A DNA stretch of 64,000 nt from Salmonella enterica subsp. enterica serovar Choleraesuis (GTDB taxonomy: Bacteria > Pseudomonadota > Gammaproteobacteria > Enterobacterales > Enterobacteriaceae), in assembly GCA_022846635.1 (NCBI GenBank), contig AP025685.1, forward strand, positions 4,092,001 through 4,156,000. The letters run 5' to 3'. Of this stretch, positions 34,602 to 43,479 are shown piece by piece. Below the pieces are notes generated by a model, which ran no database searches, had not been told where the DNA came from, and was given only the letters and a program-made list of their open reading frames with translations. How positions within the stretch are numbered: the first letter of the stretch is position 1; every line of letters begins with the position of its first letter. A program made the position numbers and the translations under genes.

Positions 34602-36185
34602 ATGCTCACATCAATTTGCAGGATGCTAGTTGTCTGTGCTCTGCCTCTGTTACCCCTGACCGCCGCTAGCGCGCTACCCGTTAGCCAAATAACCGCAGCA
34701 TGGCCCGTCAGCGCTGGTCCGATAAATCCCCACCTTTACACGCCAAACCAGCTTTACGCCCAGGGGATGGTGTATGAGCCACTGGTAAAATTTCAGGCCA
34801 ATGGCCAGATAGCTCCGTGGCTGGCAACTGCCTGGCAAACCAGCGACGACGGTAAGGTCTGGACTTTTACTTTGCGCCACGACGTGAAGTTTTCTAACGG
34901 GGAGCCTTTTACTGCCGCAGCCGCCAAAGCCAACTTCGACGCCGTGCTGGCTAATCGAAAACGCCACGCCTGGCTGGGGCTGATTCAGGAGATAACTGCG
35001 GTAAATGCCCCGGCTCCAGACCGGCTGGAAATCGTGCTAAAAGCGCCTTATTACCCGCTACTCCAGGAACTATCGCTACCGCGACCATTTCGGTTTATCG
35101 CACCTTCACAGTTCGTGCACGGCGGAACGAAAGACGGAATAATCGCTCCCATCGGTACCGGCCCGTGGGTGCTGAGCGCCAGCAAACTCAACCAGTACGA
35201 TGTCTTTACCCGCAACGCCCATTACTGGGGCCAGCCGCCGGCCCTGGAAAAAGTCACCATGAAGGTGATCCCCGACCCCACCAGCCGCGCTGTAGCTTTT
35301 GAAACCGGTGGTGTCGATATGTTGTATGGCGATAAAGGCATTATTAGCGTCGATGATTATCAACGCCTTAGTCACAACCCATCCTGGCAGACTAAACTTT
35401 CGGCCCCGGTCGAAACCGTTATGCTGGCGCTTAATACCCAGCGCCCGCCGACTAACGAGCTGGCGGTACGCCAGGCGCTAAACCATGCGGTCGATAAAAA
35501 GACGCTGATTCAAACCGTAATGTACGGCACTCAGCGCCAGGCAGATACGCTGTTTGCCCCCAGCGTTCCCTATGCAAATCTGGGTCTGAAACCTTACGCT
35601 TACTCGCCGCAAACGGCGGAGAAACTGCTGGACAGTGCGGGCTGGAAACTGCCGCAAGGAAAAAAAGTCCGCGAGAAAGGCGGCCAGCCGCTACAAGTCA
35701 TGCTCAACTACACCGGCACCGATGCGCTCAGTAAAGCAATGGCCGAAGTTATCCAGGCTAACCTGGCGGCTGTGGGCGTCGAAGTGCAGCTAACAGGGGA
35801 AGAAGAGAGCAGCGTCTTCGCCCGTCAGCGCAATGGCCGATTCGGCATGATATTCAACCAGACCTGGGGCGGTGCCTATGATCCCCACGCCTTTATGAGC
35901 TCAATGCGCGTGCCATCCCACGCCGATTATCAGGCCCAGCTGGGGCTGGTTGATAAGCCGCTTATCGACCAAAAGATAGGGCAAATATTAACCAGTCGGG
36001 ATGAGGGCAAGCGCCAGGAGCTATATCGCGATGTGCTGACCCGGTTGCATCAAGAGGCAGTCTATCTGCCGTTAAGCTATGTCTCTCTGATGGCTGTTTC
36101 CAATCCACGCCTGGGCGATATTCCCTTCGCACCCATTCCTTCGGAAATCCCCTTTAGCGATATTCGTCCGGAGGCGCATCCATGA
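34602..36185 (+). CDS. nikA: Nickel ABC transporter periplasmic binding protein NikA
   Basis: A 527-residue periplasmic solute-binding protein (peptide/nickel family) that captures chelated Ni for NikBCDE. A signal peptide of about 24 residues ends TAASA. The mature protein begins LPVSQITAAWPVSAGPINPHLY. The SMRVPSHADYQAQLGL block contains the His that contacts nickel in E. coli NikA. Length matches. Its stop overlaps the nikB start, so the operon is translationally coupled. It feeds the hydrogenase genes downstream. Confidence 0.95.
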   Translation: MLTSICRMLVVCALPLLPLTAASALPVSQITAAWPVSAGPINPHLYTPNQLYAQGMVYEPLVKFQANGQIAPWLATAWQTSDDGKVWTFTLRHDVKFSNGEPFTAAAAKANFDAVLANRKRHAWLGLIQEITAVNAPAPDRLEIVLKAPYYPLLQELSLPRPFRFIAPSQFVHGGTKDGIIAPIGTGPWVLSASKLNQYDVFTRNAHYWGQPPALEKVTMKVIPDPTSRAVAFETGGVDMLYGDKGIISVDDYQRLSHNPSWQTKLSAPVETVMLALNTQRPPTNELAVRQALNHAVDKKTLIQTVMYGTQRQADTLFAPSVPYANLGLKPYAYSPQTAEKLLDSAGWKLPQGKKVREKGGQPLQVMLNYTGTDALSKAMAEVIQANLAAVGVEVQLTGEEESSVFARQRNGRFGMIFNQTWGGAYDPHAFMSSMRVPSHADYQAQLGLVDKPLIDQKIGQILTSRDEGKRQELYRDVLTRLHQEAVYLPLSYVSLMAVSNPRLGDIPFAPIPSEIPFSDIRPEAHP

Positions 36186-37129
36186 TGGGTCGCTATATCG
36201 TACGCCGGATAGCGCTATTACTCGTGATGTTGCTGGCCGCCTCGCTGATAATCTTCCTGATGACCCGCCTCGGCGTGGGCGACCCGGCGCTGGATTATCT
36301 GCGGCTTTCCGGCATTCCGCCAACGCCGGATATGCTCGCCTCCACCCGCGAGATGCTGGGCCTCGATCGCCCGCTGGCGGAGCAATATCTGCACTGGCTG
36401 GGGCGGGCGCTGCACGGCGATTTTGGTATCTCTTACGCTACCCAACGCCCGGTGGCAGGCGATCTGCTGGCGTTTTTACCGGCTACGCTGCTACTGGCAG
36501 GCAGCGCCCTGCTGCTAACTCTGGGTATCTCACTGCCGCTCGGAGTCTGGGCCGCTCGCTTTCGCAACCGCCTGCCTGACCATCTGGTACGGCTGGTGGC
36601 ATTTCTCGGCGTTTCGATGCCCAATTTCTGGCTGGCGTTTTTGCTGGTGATGCTGTTTTCAGTGCATCTCGGCTGGCTACCGGCCATGGGTTATGGCGGC
36701 TGGCAGTATCTAATTTTACCGGCCTTCTCTATCGCCTTTATGTCGCTGGCGATTAATGCCCGGTTATTACGCACCAGCATGCTGGAAGCGGCGGGTCAGC
36801 GCCACGTAGTATGGGCCAGGCTGCGCGGCCTGAGTTCCCGCCAGGTTGAGCGCCGCCATATTTTGCGCAATGCCATGCTGCCGGTTATCACCGCGCTCGG
36901 CATGCATATTGGCGAGCTGCTGGGCGGCACCATGATTATCGAAAATATCTTCGCCTGGCCTGGCGTTGGCCGCTATGCGGTATCCGCAATACTTAACCGC
37001 GATTATCCGGTCATCCAGTGTTTCACCTTACTGATGGTAAGTATTTTCGTGGTCTGCAACCTGGTGGTGGACCTGCTGCACGTCTGGCTCGATCCGCGAA
37101 CCCGCCAGCATGAGGGACATAGCCTGTGA
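36182..37129 (+). CDS. nikB: Nickel ABC transporter permease NikB
   Basis: A 315-residue inner-membrane permease with six predicted helices. The binding-protein-dependent transport motif is in EAAGQRHVVWARLRGLSSRQV (about 201-221). The N-terminal block MGRYIVRRIALLLVMLLAASLIIF is typical of DppB/NikB proteins. It overlaps nikA and nikC by four bases each. Starts at 36182 or 36185 are both possible. Confidence 0.94.
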   Translation: MMGRYIVRRIALLLVMLLAASLIIFLMTRLGVGDPALDYLRLSGIPPTPDMLASTREMLGLDRPLAEQYLHWLGRALHGDFGISYATQRPVAGDLLAFLPATLLLAGSALLLTLGISLPLGVWAARFRNRLPDHLVRLVAFLGVSMPNFWLAFLLVMLFSVHLGWLPAMGYGGWQYLILPAFSIAFMSLAINARLLRTSMLEAAGQRHVVWARLRGLSSRQVERRHILRNAMLPVITALGMHIGELLGGTMIIENIFAWPGVGRYAVSAILNRDYPVIQCFTLLMVSIFVVCNLVVDLLHVWLDPRTRQHEGHSL

Positions 37130-37956
37130 CCATTCATCACCTCTCCTGGCCGGTGCGAATTGCGCTGACCATCATCGTTATGCTGGCGCTAACCGCCGTC
37201 ATCGGTCTTATCTGGACACCCTACGACCCACAGGCCATAGACCTGACTCACCGCCTGCTATCGGCAGACGGCGCCCACTGGCTCGGCACCGATCATCTTG
37301 GCCGCGACATACTGTCCCGACTCATAGCGGGCACCAGCCTGTCGCTGGGTTCAGTATTTCTCTGTCTGGTTCTGGTATTGGCAATAGGGTTTACGGTCGG
37401 CGGAGCCGCCGGATTAATTGGCGGTAAAACTGATCAGGTATTAATGCGCGTAGCCGAACTGTTTATGACCTTCCCAACCCTGATTCTGTCGTTCTTTATG
37501 GTTGGGGTTCTGGGTACCGGATTAACTAACGTTATTATCGCCATCGCGCTATCGCACTGGGCCTGGTATGCACGCATGGTGCGCAGCATCATTCTCTCGC
37601 TGCGTCAGCGCGAATATATCCTCGCCGCACGAATGGCGGGAGCCAGCAAGCTACGGATTTTTATCACCCACGCCAGCGGTGCAGTGGTGCCTTCGCTGCT
37701 GGTGCTGGCTAGCCTCGATATCGGCCATATGATGCTGCACGTGGCGGGGATGTCATTCCTCGGGCTGGGAGTCAGCGCACCCGCTGCCGAGTGGGGCATT
37801 ATGATTAACGACGCCCGCCAGTACATCTGGTCACAGCCGTTGCAAATGGTGTGGCCGGGTCTGGCGCTATTTATCAGCGTTATGGCGTTCAATATTGCGG
37901 GAGATGCACTGCGCGACAGGCTAGATCCCGCCCTGATTGCGGAGCATAGTCACTGA
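37126..37956 (+). CDS. nikC: Nickel ABC transporter permease NikC
   Basis: A 276-residue permease, partner of NikB, starting with GTG at 37126 inside the nikB stop (GTGA overlap). LGTDHLGRDILSRLIAGTSLSL is the DppC/NikC hallmark, and the EAA-type loop reads AARMAGASKLRIFITHASGAV. Six hydrophobic helices are visible. Its stop overlaps the nikD ATG by one base. Confidence 0.94.
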   Translation: MTIHHLSWPVRIALTIIVMLALTAVIGLIWTPYDPQAIDLTHRLLSADGAHWLGTDHLGRDILSRLIAGTSLSLGSVFLCLVLVLAIGFTVGGAAGLIGGKTDQVLMRVAELFMTFPTLILSFFMVGVLGTGLTNVIIAIALSHWAWYARMVRSIILSLRQREYILAARMAGASKLRIFITHASGAVVPSLLVLASLDIGHMMLHVAGMSFLGLGVSAPAAEWGIMINDARQYIWSQPLQMVWPGLALFISVMAFNIAGDALRDRLDPALIAEHSH

Positions 37957-38717
37957 TGGCCCAACAACTTTCGCTTCATGGGCTGTGCATTAGCGCAACC
38001 CGTCCGTTGGTCAATGATGTATCGCTGGCTTTGAATCGGGGCCGTACCCTGGCGCTGGTGGGCAGCAGCGGTTCCGGTAAATCCCTGACCTGTATGGCGG
38101 CCCTTGACGCCCTGCCACCCGGAGTAAAACGCACTGCCGGTAGCGTCAAAATCGACGGCAAGCCCGTATCCGCCAGCGATTTGCGCGGCAGCCTGGTGGC
38201 CACTATTTTGCAAAACCCCCGTCTGGCATTTAACCCATTACGCACTATGCGCGATCACATTAATGAAAGCTGCCGGGCGCTTAACCTGACCATTGCCGAA
38301 TCAGCGGTGGCACAGGTTTTGGATGAGGTTGGTCTGGAGCCACAGCGCACGCTATCGCTATTTCCCTTTGAGATGAGCGGCGGCATGTTGCAACGAATGA
38401 TGGTGGCCATCGCGCTGCTCTGCGAAGCCCCGTTTATCATTGCTGACGAACCTACGACCGATCTTGATACGGTCGCGCAGGCCAAAACACTCGATCTGCT
38501 GGAGCAGGTCATGCTGCATCGCGCACCGGGGCTTCTTCTCGTCACACACGATATGGGCGTGGTGGCACGCCTTGCCGATGACGTCATCGTTATGGACCAC
38601 GGTTCAATTGTGGAACGCGGCGAAGTCGGGCAAATATTTCACGCGCCGCGCCACCCGGTAACCCGCCGCCTTATCGCCGGACACCTTGCGTTATACGGCA
38701 TGGAGCTAAACCGATGA
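37956..38717 (+). CDS. nikD: Nickel ABC transporter ATPase NikD
   Basis: A 253-residue cytosolic ATPase. Walker A is GSSGSGKSLT (about 35-44). The signature motif is degenerate (FEMSGGMLQRMMVA), as usual for NikD. Walker B reads FIIADEPTTDLD, with the switch His in LVTHDMGVVARLAD. It overlaps nikC by one base and nikE by four, fitting one coupled operon. Confidence 0.95.
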   Translation: MAQQLSLHGLCISATRPLVNDVSLALNRGRTLALVGSSGSGKSLTCMAALDALPPGVKRTAGSVKIDGKPVSASDLRGSLVATILQNPRLAFNPLRTMRDHINESCRALNLTIAESAVAQVLDEVGLEPQRTLSLFPFEMSGGMLQRMMVAIALLCEAPFIIADEPTTDLDTVAQAKTLDLLEQVMLHRAPGLLLVTHDMGVVARLADDVIVMDHGSIVERGEVGQIFHAPRHPVTRRLIAGHLALYGMELNR

Positions 38718-39502
38718 ACCTGTTAACCGTCGATTCTCTAACCCAGCGCTATAGCCGTTCAGCGGCGCATCTGGCGCTGGATAACGTCAGCCTGGAGATT
38801 AATGCCGGAGAATCCATTGCGCTGGTTGGGCGCAGCGGCTGTGGTAAAAGCACTTTGGCCCGGCTGCTAACCGGGCTGGAGCGCCCGGAGTCCGGGTGCG
38901 TGCGTTATCGTAACCATCCGGTAACTGAACTTGACCGGCAACAACGGAACGCTTTTCGGCGCGACGTACAATTGGTATTTCAGGACGCCTTCTCTGCGGT
39001 AAATCCGCGCCTGCGCATTGGCGACATTATTAGCGAACCGCTGCGCCACCTGACCTCTTTGTCCCGCCCGGAACGGCAAGAGAAAGCGGCCCGGATGCTG
39101 GAGGCGGTAGGCCTTGACGCCAGCCTCTTGACCCAACGCCCGGCCCAGCTTAGCGGCGGGCAGTTGCAGCGCGTAAGCCTTGCCAGAGCGCTGGTTATCG
39201 AGCCACGGCTGATCATTCTGGATGAGGCCGTATCGAGCCTGGACGTTGTGATTCAGGCGCAAATCCTGGAGCTACTGCGCAAACTGCGCCAGCAGCTGGG
39301 AGTAGCCTTTTTATTTATTACTCACGATCTCAGGCTGGTGGGGAGCTTCTGCCAGCGAGTTATCGTGATGGATAACGGCAAGATAGCCGAAGATGTCGCC
39401 ATTAACGGCGATCTGCGCCTGACCAGCCCGGCAGGTCAGGCGTTACGCCGGGCAATATTGCCAGCTTTACCGGTAGCGCGCCCAATGCTCGCCACCGCTT
39501 GA
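38714..39502 (+). CDS. nikE: Nickel ABC transporter ATPase NikE
   Basis: A 262-residue second ATPase, with Walker A GRSGCGKSTLARLLTG, signature LSGGQLQRVSLARAL, Walker B LIILDEAVSSLD and switch FITHDLRLVGSFC. It pairs with NikD to energise nickel import. It is followed eight bases later by nikR, which is therefore probably in the same transcript as well as possibly having its own promoter. Confidence 0.95.
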   Translation: MNLLTVDSLTQRYSRSAAHLALDNVSLEINAGESIALVGRSGCGKSTLARLLTGLERPESGCVRYRNHPVTELDRQQRNAFRRDVQLVFQDAFSAVNPRLRIGDIISEPLRHLTSLSRPERQEKAARMLEAVGLDASLLTQRPAQLSGGQLQRVSLARALVIEPRLIILDEAVSSLDVVIQAQILELLRKLRQQLGVAFLFITHDLRLVGSFCQRVIVMDNGKIAEDVAINGDLRLTSPAGQALRRAILPALPVARPMLATA

Positions 39503-39509
39503 GGACAAC

Positions 39510-39959
39510 ATGCAACGTATCACTATTACCATTGACGACCCGCTGCTGGAGACCCTGGACGCCTTGTGCCAGCGGCGTGGTTATCAGAGCCGTTCCGAGG
39601 CTCTGCGCGACCTTACCCGCCGTGCGCTGGCAGAAGAACAAAGCCACCAGCCCGAGGCTCAGGGATACGCCGTGCTCTCTTACGTTTATGAGCATGAAAC
39701 CCGCGAGCTGGCAGGCAGGCTTGCTACCGCCCAGCATCACCACCACGACTTGTCGGTCTCAACGCTGCACGTCCATGTTAATCATGACGACTGCCTTGAG
39801 GTCAGCATTCTCAAAGGGGGAATGGGTGAGATTCAGCAATTCGCCGACGGCATAATCGCGCAACGCGGCGTGCGTCACGGCCATCTGCAATGTCTGCCGG
39901 ACAAAACCACCGCAGCCCAAAGCGTTGTTGAGCCAGCCGCGACTGATAGTTGCGTATGA
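39510..39959 (+). CDS. nikR: Nickel-responsive repressor NikR (C-terminally extended)
   Basis: A 149-residue ribbon-helix-helix repressor. The N-terminus QRITITIDDPLLETLDALCQRRGY is the DNA-binding part. The C-terminal ACT-like domain carries the nickel site, in TLHVHVNHDDCLE plus the preceding QHHHHDLS (His and Cys ligands all kept). E. coli NikR ends just after HGHLQCLP; here about 17 further residues follow (TTAAQSVVEPAATDSCV). The extra tail is the only oddity. It represses nikABCDE when nickel is abundant. Confidence 0.95.
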   Translation: MQRITITIDDPLLETLDALCQRRGYQSRSEALRDLTRRALAEEQSHQPEAQGYAVLSYVYEHETRELAGRLATAQHHHHDLSVSTLHVHVNHDDCLEVSILKGGMGEIQQFADGIIAQRGVRHGHLQCLPDKTTAAQSVVEPAATDSCV

Positions 39960-39964
39960 CGGCT

Positions 39965-39981
39965 CGTCATTTTTGTCGATA
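39965..39981 (+). promoter_or_regulatory. Candidate FhlA/HyfR enhancer site for fdhF
   Basis: CGTCA-TTTT-TGTCG followed by ATA. It shares 15 of 17 bases with the site at 63070-63086 in the hyfA/hypA spacer. Centred about 73 bp upstream of the fdhF -24 element, a normal distance for a sigma-54 enhancer. A second palindrome, TGTCGA-N11-TCGACA (39974-39996), overlaps it. Protein identity is inferred. Confidence 0.65.
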
Positions 39982-40042
39982 ACCCGCTTTTCGACAGTCG
40001 CTATAGCCGCTAAATCCCTGTCATTGCAGGGGGGTTAATCTG

Positions 40043-40058
40043 TGGCACAGATAATGCA
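40043..40058 (+). promoter_or_regulatory. Sigma-54 (-24/-12) promoter of fdhF
   Basis: TGGCAC-N5-ATGCA matches the consensus TGGCAC-N5-TTGCA at all but one base. The start codon is 67 bp downstream. A TGTGACG-N7-CGTCACA inverted repeat (40072-40092) lies in the leader. Confidence 0.85.
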
Positions 40059-40124
40059 TTACATAGCTAAGTGTGACGGCGCTGTCGTCACAGAATAACG
40101 GTTACCAATACTGGAGCAATACGG

Positions 40125-42272
40125 ATGAAAAAGGTCGTCACGGTATGCCCCTATTGCGCTTCGGGTTGCAAGATAAACCTGGTTGTCGACAACGGAAAAG
40201 TTGTCAAAGCTGAAGGCGCGCAGGGCTTAACCAACCAGGGGCAGTTGTGCCTTAAGGGGTACTACGGCTGGGATTTTATACACGACACGCAAATTCTGAC
40301 GCCGCGGCTTAAGTCGCCAATGATCCGCCGCCAGCGCGACGGCCAGCTTGAGGCCGTATCCTGGGATGAGGCGCTGGATTACGTGAGCGAAAAACTCAGC
40401 GCCATTAAAGCGAAATACGGTTCCAATGCCATTATGACCACCGGTTCATCCCGTGGTACCGGCAATGAAACCAACTACATCATGCAGAAATTCGCGCGCG
40501 CCGTTATTGGTACCAATAACGTCGACTGCTGCGCTCGCGTCTGACACGGCCCATCGGTTGCAGGTCTGCACCAATCGGTCGGTAACGGCGCAATGAGCAA
40601 CGCCATCGTCGAAATTGACGATACCGATTTACTGTTTGTATTTGGCTATAACCCGGCGGATTCGCACCCTATCGTGGCTAACCACATAGTGAAAGCGAAA
40701 CAGAAAGGCGCCAAAATTATTGTCTGCGATCCACGGCGTATTGAAACCGCCCGCATCGCGGATATGCATCTGCGCCTGAAAAACGGCTCTAATATCGCAC
40801 TGCTGAACGCCATCGGCCACGTTATCGTGGAAGAGAAACTCTTCGACCAGGCTTTTGTCGCCAGCCGTACCGAAGGTTTTGACGAGTATTGCAAAATTGT
40901 CGAAGGCTATACGCCTGAGTCAGTTAGCGAAATTACTGGCGTATCTCCGGAAGAGATCCGTGCCGCGGCTCGTATGTATGCTAAAGCGAAAACCGCAACT
41001 ATCCTGTGGGGCATGGGTGTTACCCAGTTCTATCAGGGCGTAGAAACCGTACGCTCACTGACCAGTCTCGCCATGATGACCGGCAACCTGGGCAAAGCAC
41101 ACGTAGGGGTCAACCCGGTTCGCGGCCAGAACAACGTTCAGGGTGCCTGCGATATGGGTGCTCTGCCGGATACTTTCCCAGGCTATCAGACCATCACCAA
41201 CCCGGCCTATCGCGAGAAATTCGCCAAAGCCTGGGGCGTGGAGTCACTGCCTGCGGAAATCGGCTATCGTATCAGCGAGCTGCCACACCGGGCGGCGCAC
41301 GGTGAAGTACGTGCCGCTTACATCATGGGTGAAGATCCGCTGCAAACCGATGCCGAACTTTCGGCGGTGCGTCAGGGGTTCCGTGATTTAGAGCTGGTTA
41401 TCGTCCAGGATATCTTCATGACTAAAACCGCGGCGGCGGCAGACGTTATTCTGCCATCCACCTCGTGGGGCGAGCATGAAGGGGTTTATACCGCAGCTGA
41501 CCGCGGCTTCCAGCGTTTCTTTAAAGCAGTGGAACCGCAGTGGGATCTGAAAACCGACTGGCAGATTATCAGTGAGATCGCGACCCGTATGGGTTATCCG
41601 ATGGCCTACAACAATACCCAGGAGATCTGGGATGAGTTGCGTGGTCTGTGCCCGGATTTCTACGGTGCCACTTACGAAAAAATGGGCGAGCTGGGCTTTA
41701 TTCAGTGGCCGTGCCGCGACGTTAGCGAAGATGATCAGGGGACTTCGTATCTCTATAAAGAGAAATTCGATACCCCTAACGGCCTGGCGCAGTTCTTTAC
41801 CTGCGACTGGGTACCGCCAATCGACAAGCTGACGGAAGAGTACCCGATGGTGCTGTCTACGGTGCGCGAAGTAGGCCACTACTCCTGCCGCTCCATGACC
41901 GGTAACTGTGCGGCGCTGGCGGCGCTGGCTGATGAACCAGGTTTTGCCCAGATGAACGATGAAGACGCCGCGCGTCTTAACGTTCGCGACGGCGATCTTA
42001 TCTGGGTCAACTCGCGCAAAGGCCGGGTTATCACCCGTGCTCAGGTCAGCCCGCGTCCTAACAAGGGGGCCATTTATATGACCTACCAGTGGTGGATCGG
42101 TGCCTGTAATGAGCTGGTAACTGAAAACTTAAGCCCGATAACTAAAACGCCGGAGTATAAATACTGCGCCGTTAATATCGAGCCTATTGCCGACCAGCAC
42201 GCCGCTGAGCAGTACGTAATTGATGAATACAACAAGCTGAAAGCCCATCTGCGCGTAAGCGCCGCCGGCTAA
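40125..42272 (+). CDS. fdhF: Formate dehydrogenase H, selenocysteine enzyme (FdhF)
   Basis: A 715-codon molybdopterin enzyme that oxidises formate to CO2 and feeds electrons to the hydrogenase. An in-frame UGA at 40542-40544 (codon 140) follows NNVDCCARV, exactly where E. coli FdhF has selenocysteine 140. The reading frame continues as HGPSVAGLHQSVGNGAMS. Four N-terminal cysteines (CPYCASGC and GQLCLKGYYGWD) bind the 4Fe-4S cluster. GGAG precedes the ATG. It is one complete gene, not two, and not a pseudogene. It shares sigma-54 control with the hyf and hyp genes and needs SelABCD supplied from elsewhere. Confidence 0.97.
40542..40583 (+). promoter_or_regulatory. Bacterial SECIS element in fdhF mRNA
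   Basis: Immediately downstream of the UGA, GGTTGCA (40556-40562) pairs with TGCACC (40567-40572) around the loop GGTC, leaving one bulged T. This is the same upper hairpin as the E. coli fdhF SECIS that binds SelB. An outer stem is formed by the flanking bases. Confidence 0.92.
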
Positions 42273-42295
42273 TTTTTGTTTATTCACGGTTAAAG

Positions 42296-42323
42296 CCACC
42301 CGCATGTGCGGGTGGCTTTTTTA
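42296..42323 (+). terminator. Rho-independent terminator of fdhF
   Basis: GCCACCCGCA pairs with TGCGGGTGGC (10-bp stem, 2-base TG loop) and is followed by six T residues. It begins 23 bp past the fdhF stop. Confidence 0.95.
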
Positions 42324-42357
42324 CTTTGGTATTATATGACAGGGAGTTAATCGTAAA

Positions 42358-42909
42358 ATGATACGTAAAGGAATATGGCTAACTTCGCTAATATCTTCGC
42401 CCATATTTTCAATGCCCATGTCTGACTTTATCCATCAGCATTACCAGAGTGACAAACCTGAAATCGAAATCACTCAGAATTTAACCCCGGTGATTACCAT
42501 TGATAAACAGAAAATATCGATGGAGTCTCAGACTCTGGACGAGTTAAAACAAAAAACCAAAGCCAGTGTTATGACAACCTCTCAGTACCAATGGCTATGT
42601 ATTAGTGATGCAGCCAGCACTGGTTATGCTTTTATTTCAGACAATTTAATGGGAGGCGGTTATATGACATCACTAGCCATTCTAAAAAATGCATACGGAT
42701 GCAAATATTTTCCTAAAGAAATAAGCGTACAAATTAATAATATCTCGCTACCTGACGCTACCGACAGTCAGCTTACTAATTTATTTGGGAAAATATCAAA
42801 AGTTCATGTTAAAAACATGCTGGTAAACGATGGCTATATTCAGATGAACAGCTTACAGTATTTTCCTGCTGATAGGGGCATTATCATAAACCAGATAACT
42901 ACAAATTAA
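42358..42909 (+). CDS. Hypothetical protein, probably exported
   Basis: A 183-residue protein not recognised as a named family. The start MIRKGIWLTSLISSPIFSMPMS resembles a signal peptide. The remainder is a soluble domain with two cysteines (WLCISD, YGCKYF) and a long LxxLFGKISKVHVKNMLV segment. AGGGAG lies upstream of the ATG. Its composition is more AT-rich than fdhF before it, suggesting later acquisition. It sits between two terminators, so it has its own transcript. No function is offered. Confidence 0.65.
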   Translation: MIRKGIWLTSLISSPIFSMPMSDFIHQHYQSDKPEIEITQNLTPVITIDKQKISMESQTLDELKQKTKASVMTTSQYQWLCISDAASTGYAFISDNLMGGGYMTSLAILKNAYGCKYFPKEISVQINNISLPDATDSQLTNLFGKISKVHVKNMLVNDGYIQMNSLQYFPADRGIIINQITTN

Positions 42910-42911
42910 AT

Positions 42912-42938
42912 AAAGCCGGAACCTAGAACCGGCTTTTT
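42912..42938. terminator. Bidirectional terminator between hypothetical gene and yhfL-like gene
   Basis: AAAGCCGG and CCGGCTTT arms around a 9-base loop, with T-rich ends on both strands. It can end both convergent transcripts. Confidence 0.85.
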
Positions 42939-42961
42939 ATATATACAGATAAAGCAGATAA

Positions 42962-43129
42962 TTATTTTGCCGTGTCGCCGCAGCCGCCAATCATTTTAGA
43001 AAGAGAAATTGCCGGATGCAGCAGGTAGTCGTAGTCACAGTTTTTCTCTTTGTTATAGATGCTGCCGGTGCAGCCGGTCAGAGTAGTCAGCAGAGCGGCA
43101 ACAATGGTAGCTTTCAGTACATTTTTCAT
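42962..43129 (-). CDS. yhfL: Small lipoprotein, YhfL family
   Basis: A 55-residue lipoprotein. The signal MKNVLKATIVAALLTTLTGC carries the lipobox LTGC with the acylated Cys at residue 20. The mature part contains NKEKNCDYDYLLHPAISLSK and MIGGCGDTAK. This matches E. coli YhfL, also 55 residues, with the same LLHPAIS and GGCG blocks. Function unknown. It is easily missed because of its size. It is convergent with the upstream hypothetical gene. Confidence 0.85.
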   Translation of the reverse strand: MKNVLKATIVAALLTTLTGCTGSIYNKEKNCDYDYLLHPAISLSKMIGGCGDTAK

Positions 43130-43479
43130 AATTTGGAAATCCTATTTCCTAAAAAAATTAATAAATTAAAGAGTCAGATACATCTATTCGAAATGCCGCC
43201 GCAATATATAGTTACAAATGCAGGCAGGGTCAATATATTTTTAAGTTACATCGAGAATAAATGTATGAAAAATTAAGAACAGCAATTTTTTGCCGTCATT
43301 TAATAAATTATTGATATGATTTAGCGAAAATTATAACTAATCAGTTATCACGACCGATAAGCACTAATATTCTTTTCTAAAATCAGAGCATAGGTTTTTG
43401 TAAATACCTTTCCAAAAAATCTAATGTATCTTCGCAATCATCAATATCATCCCCTAATATGGGGGCCATATTTTTATGG
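43130..43479. other. AT-rich spacer between yhfL and hypF
   Basis: 350 bp with the likely yhfL promoter and the region past the hypF stop. No gene or long repeat seen. Confidence 0.4.

Noticed and set aside
40125..42272. fdhF as two genes or as a pseudogene broken by TGA
   Set aside because: The TGA sits at the known selenocysteine codon and is followed by a canonical SECIS hairpin; the frame continues with full homology.
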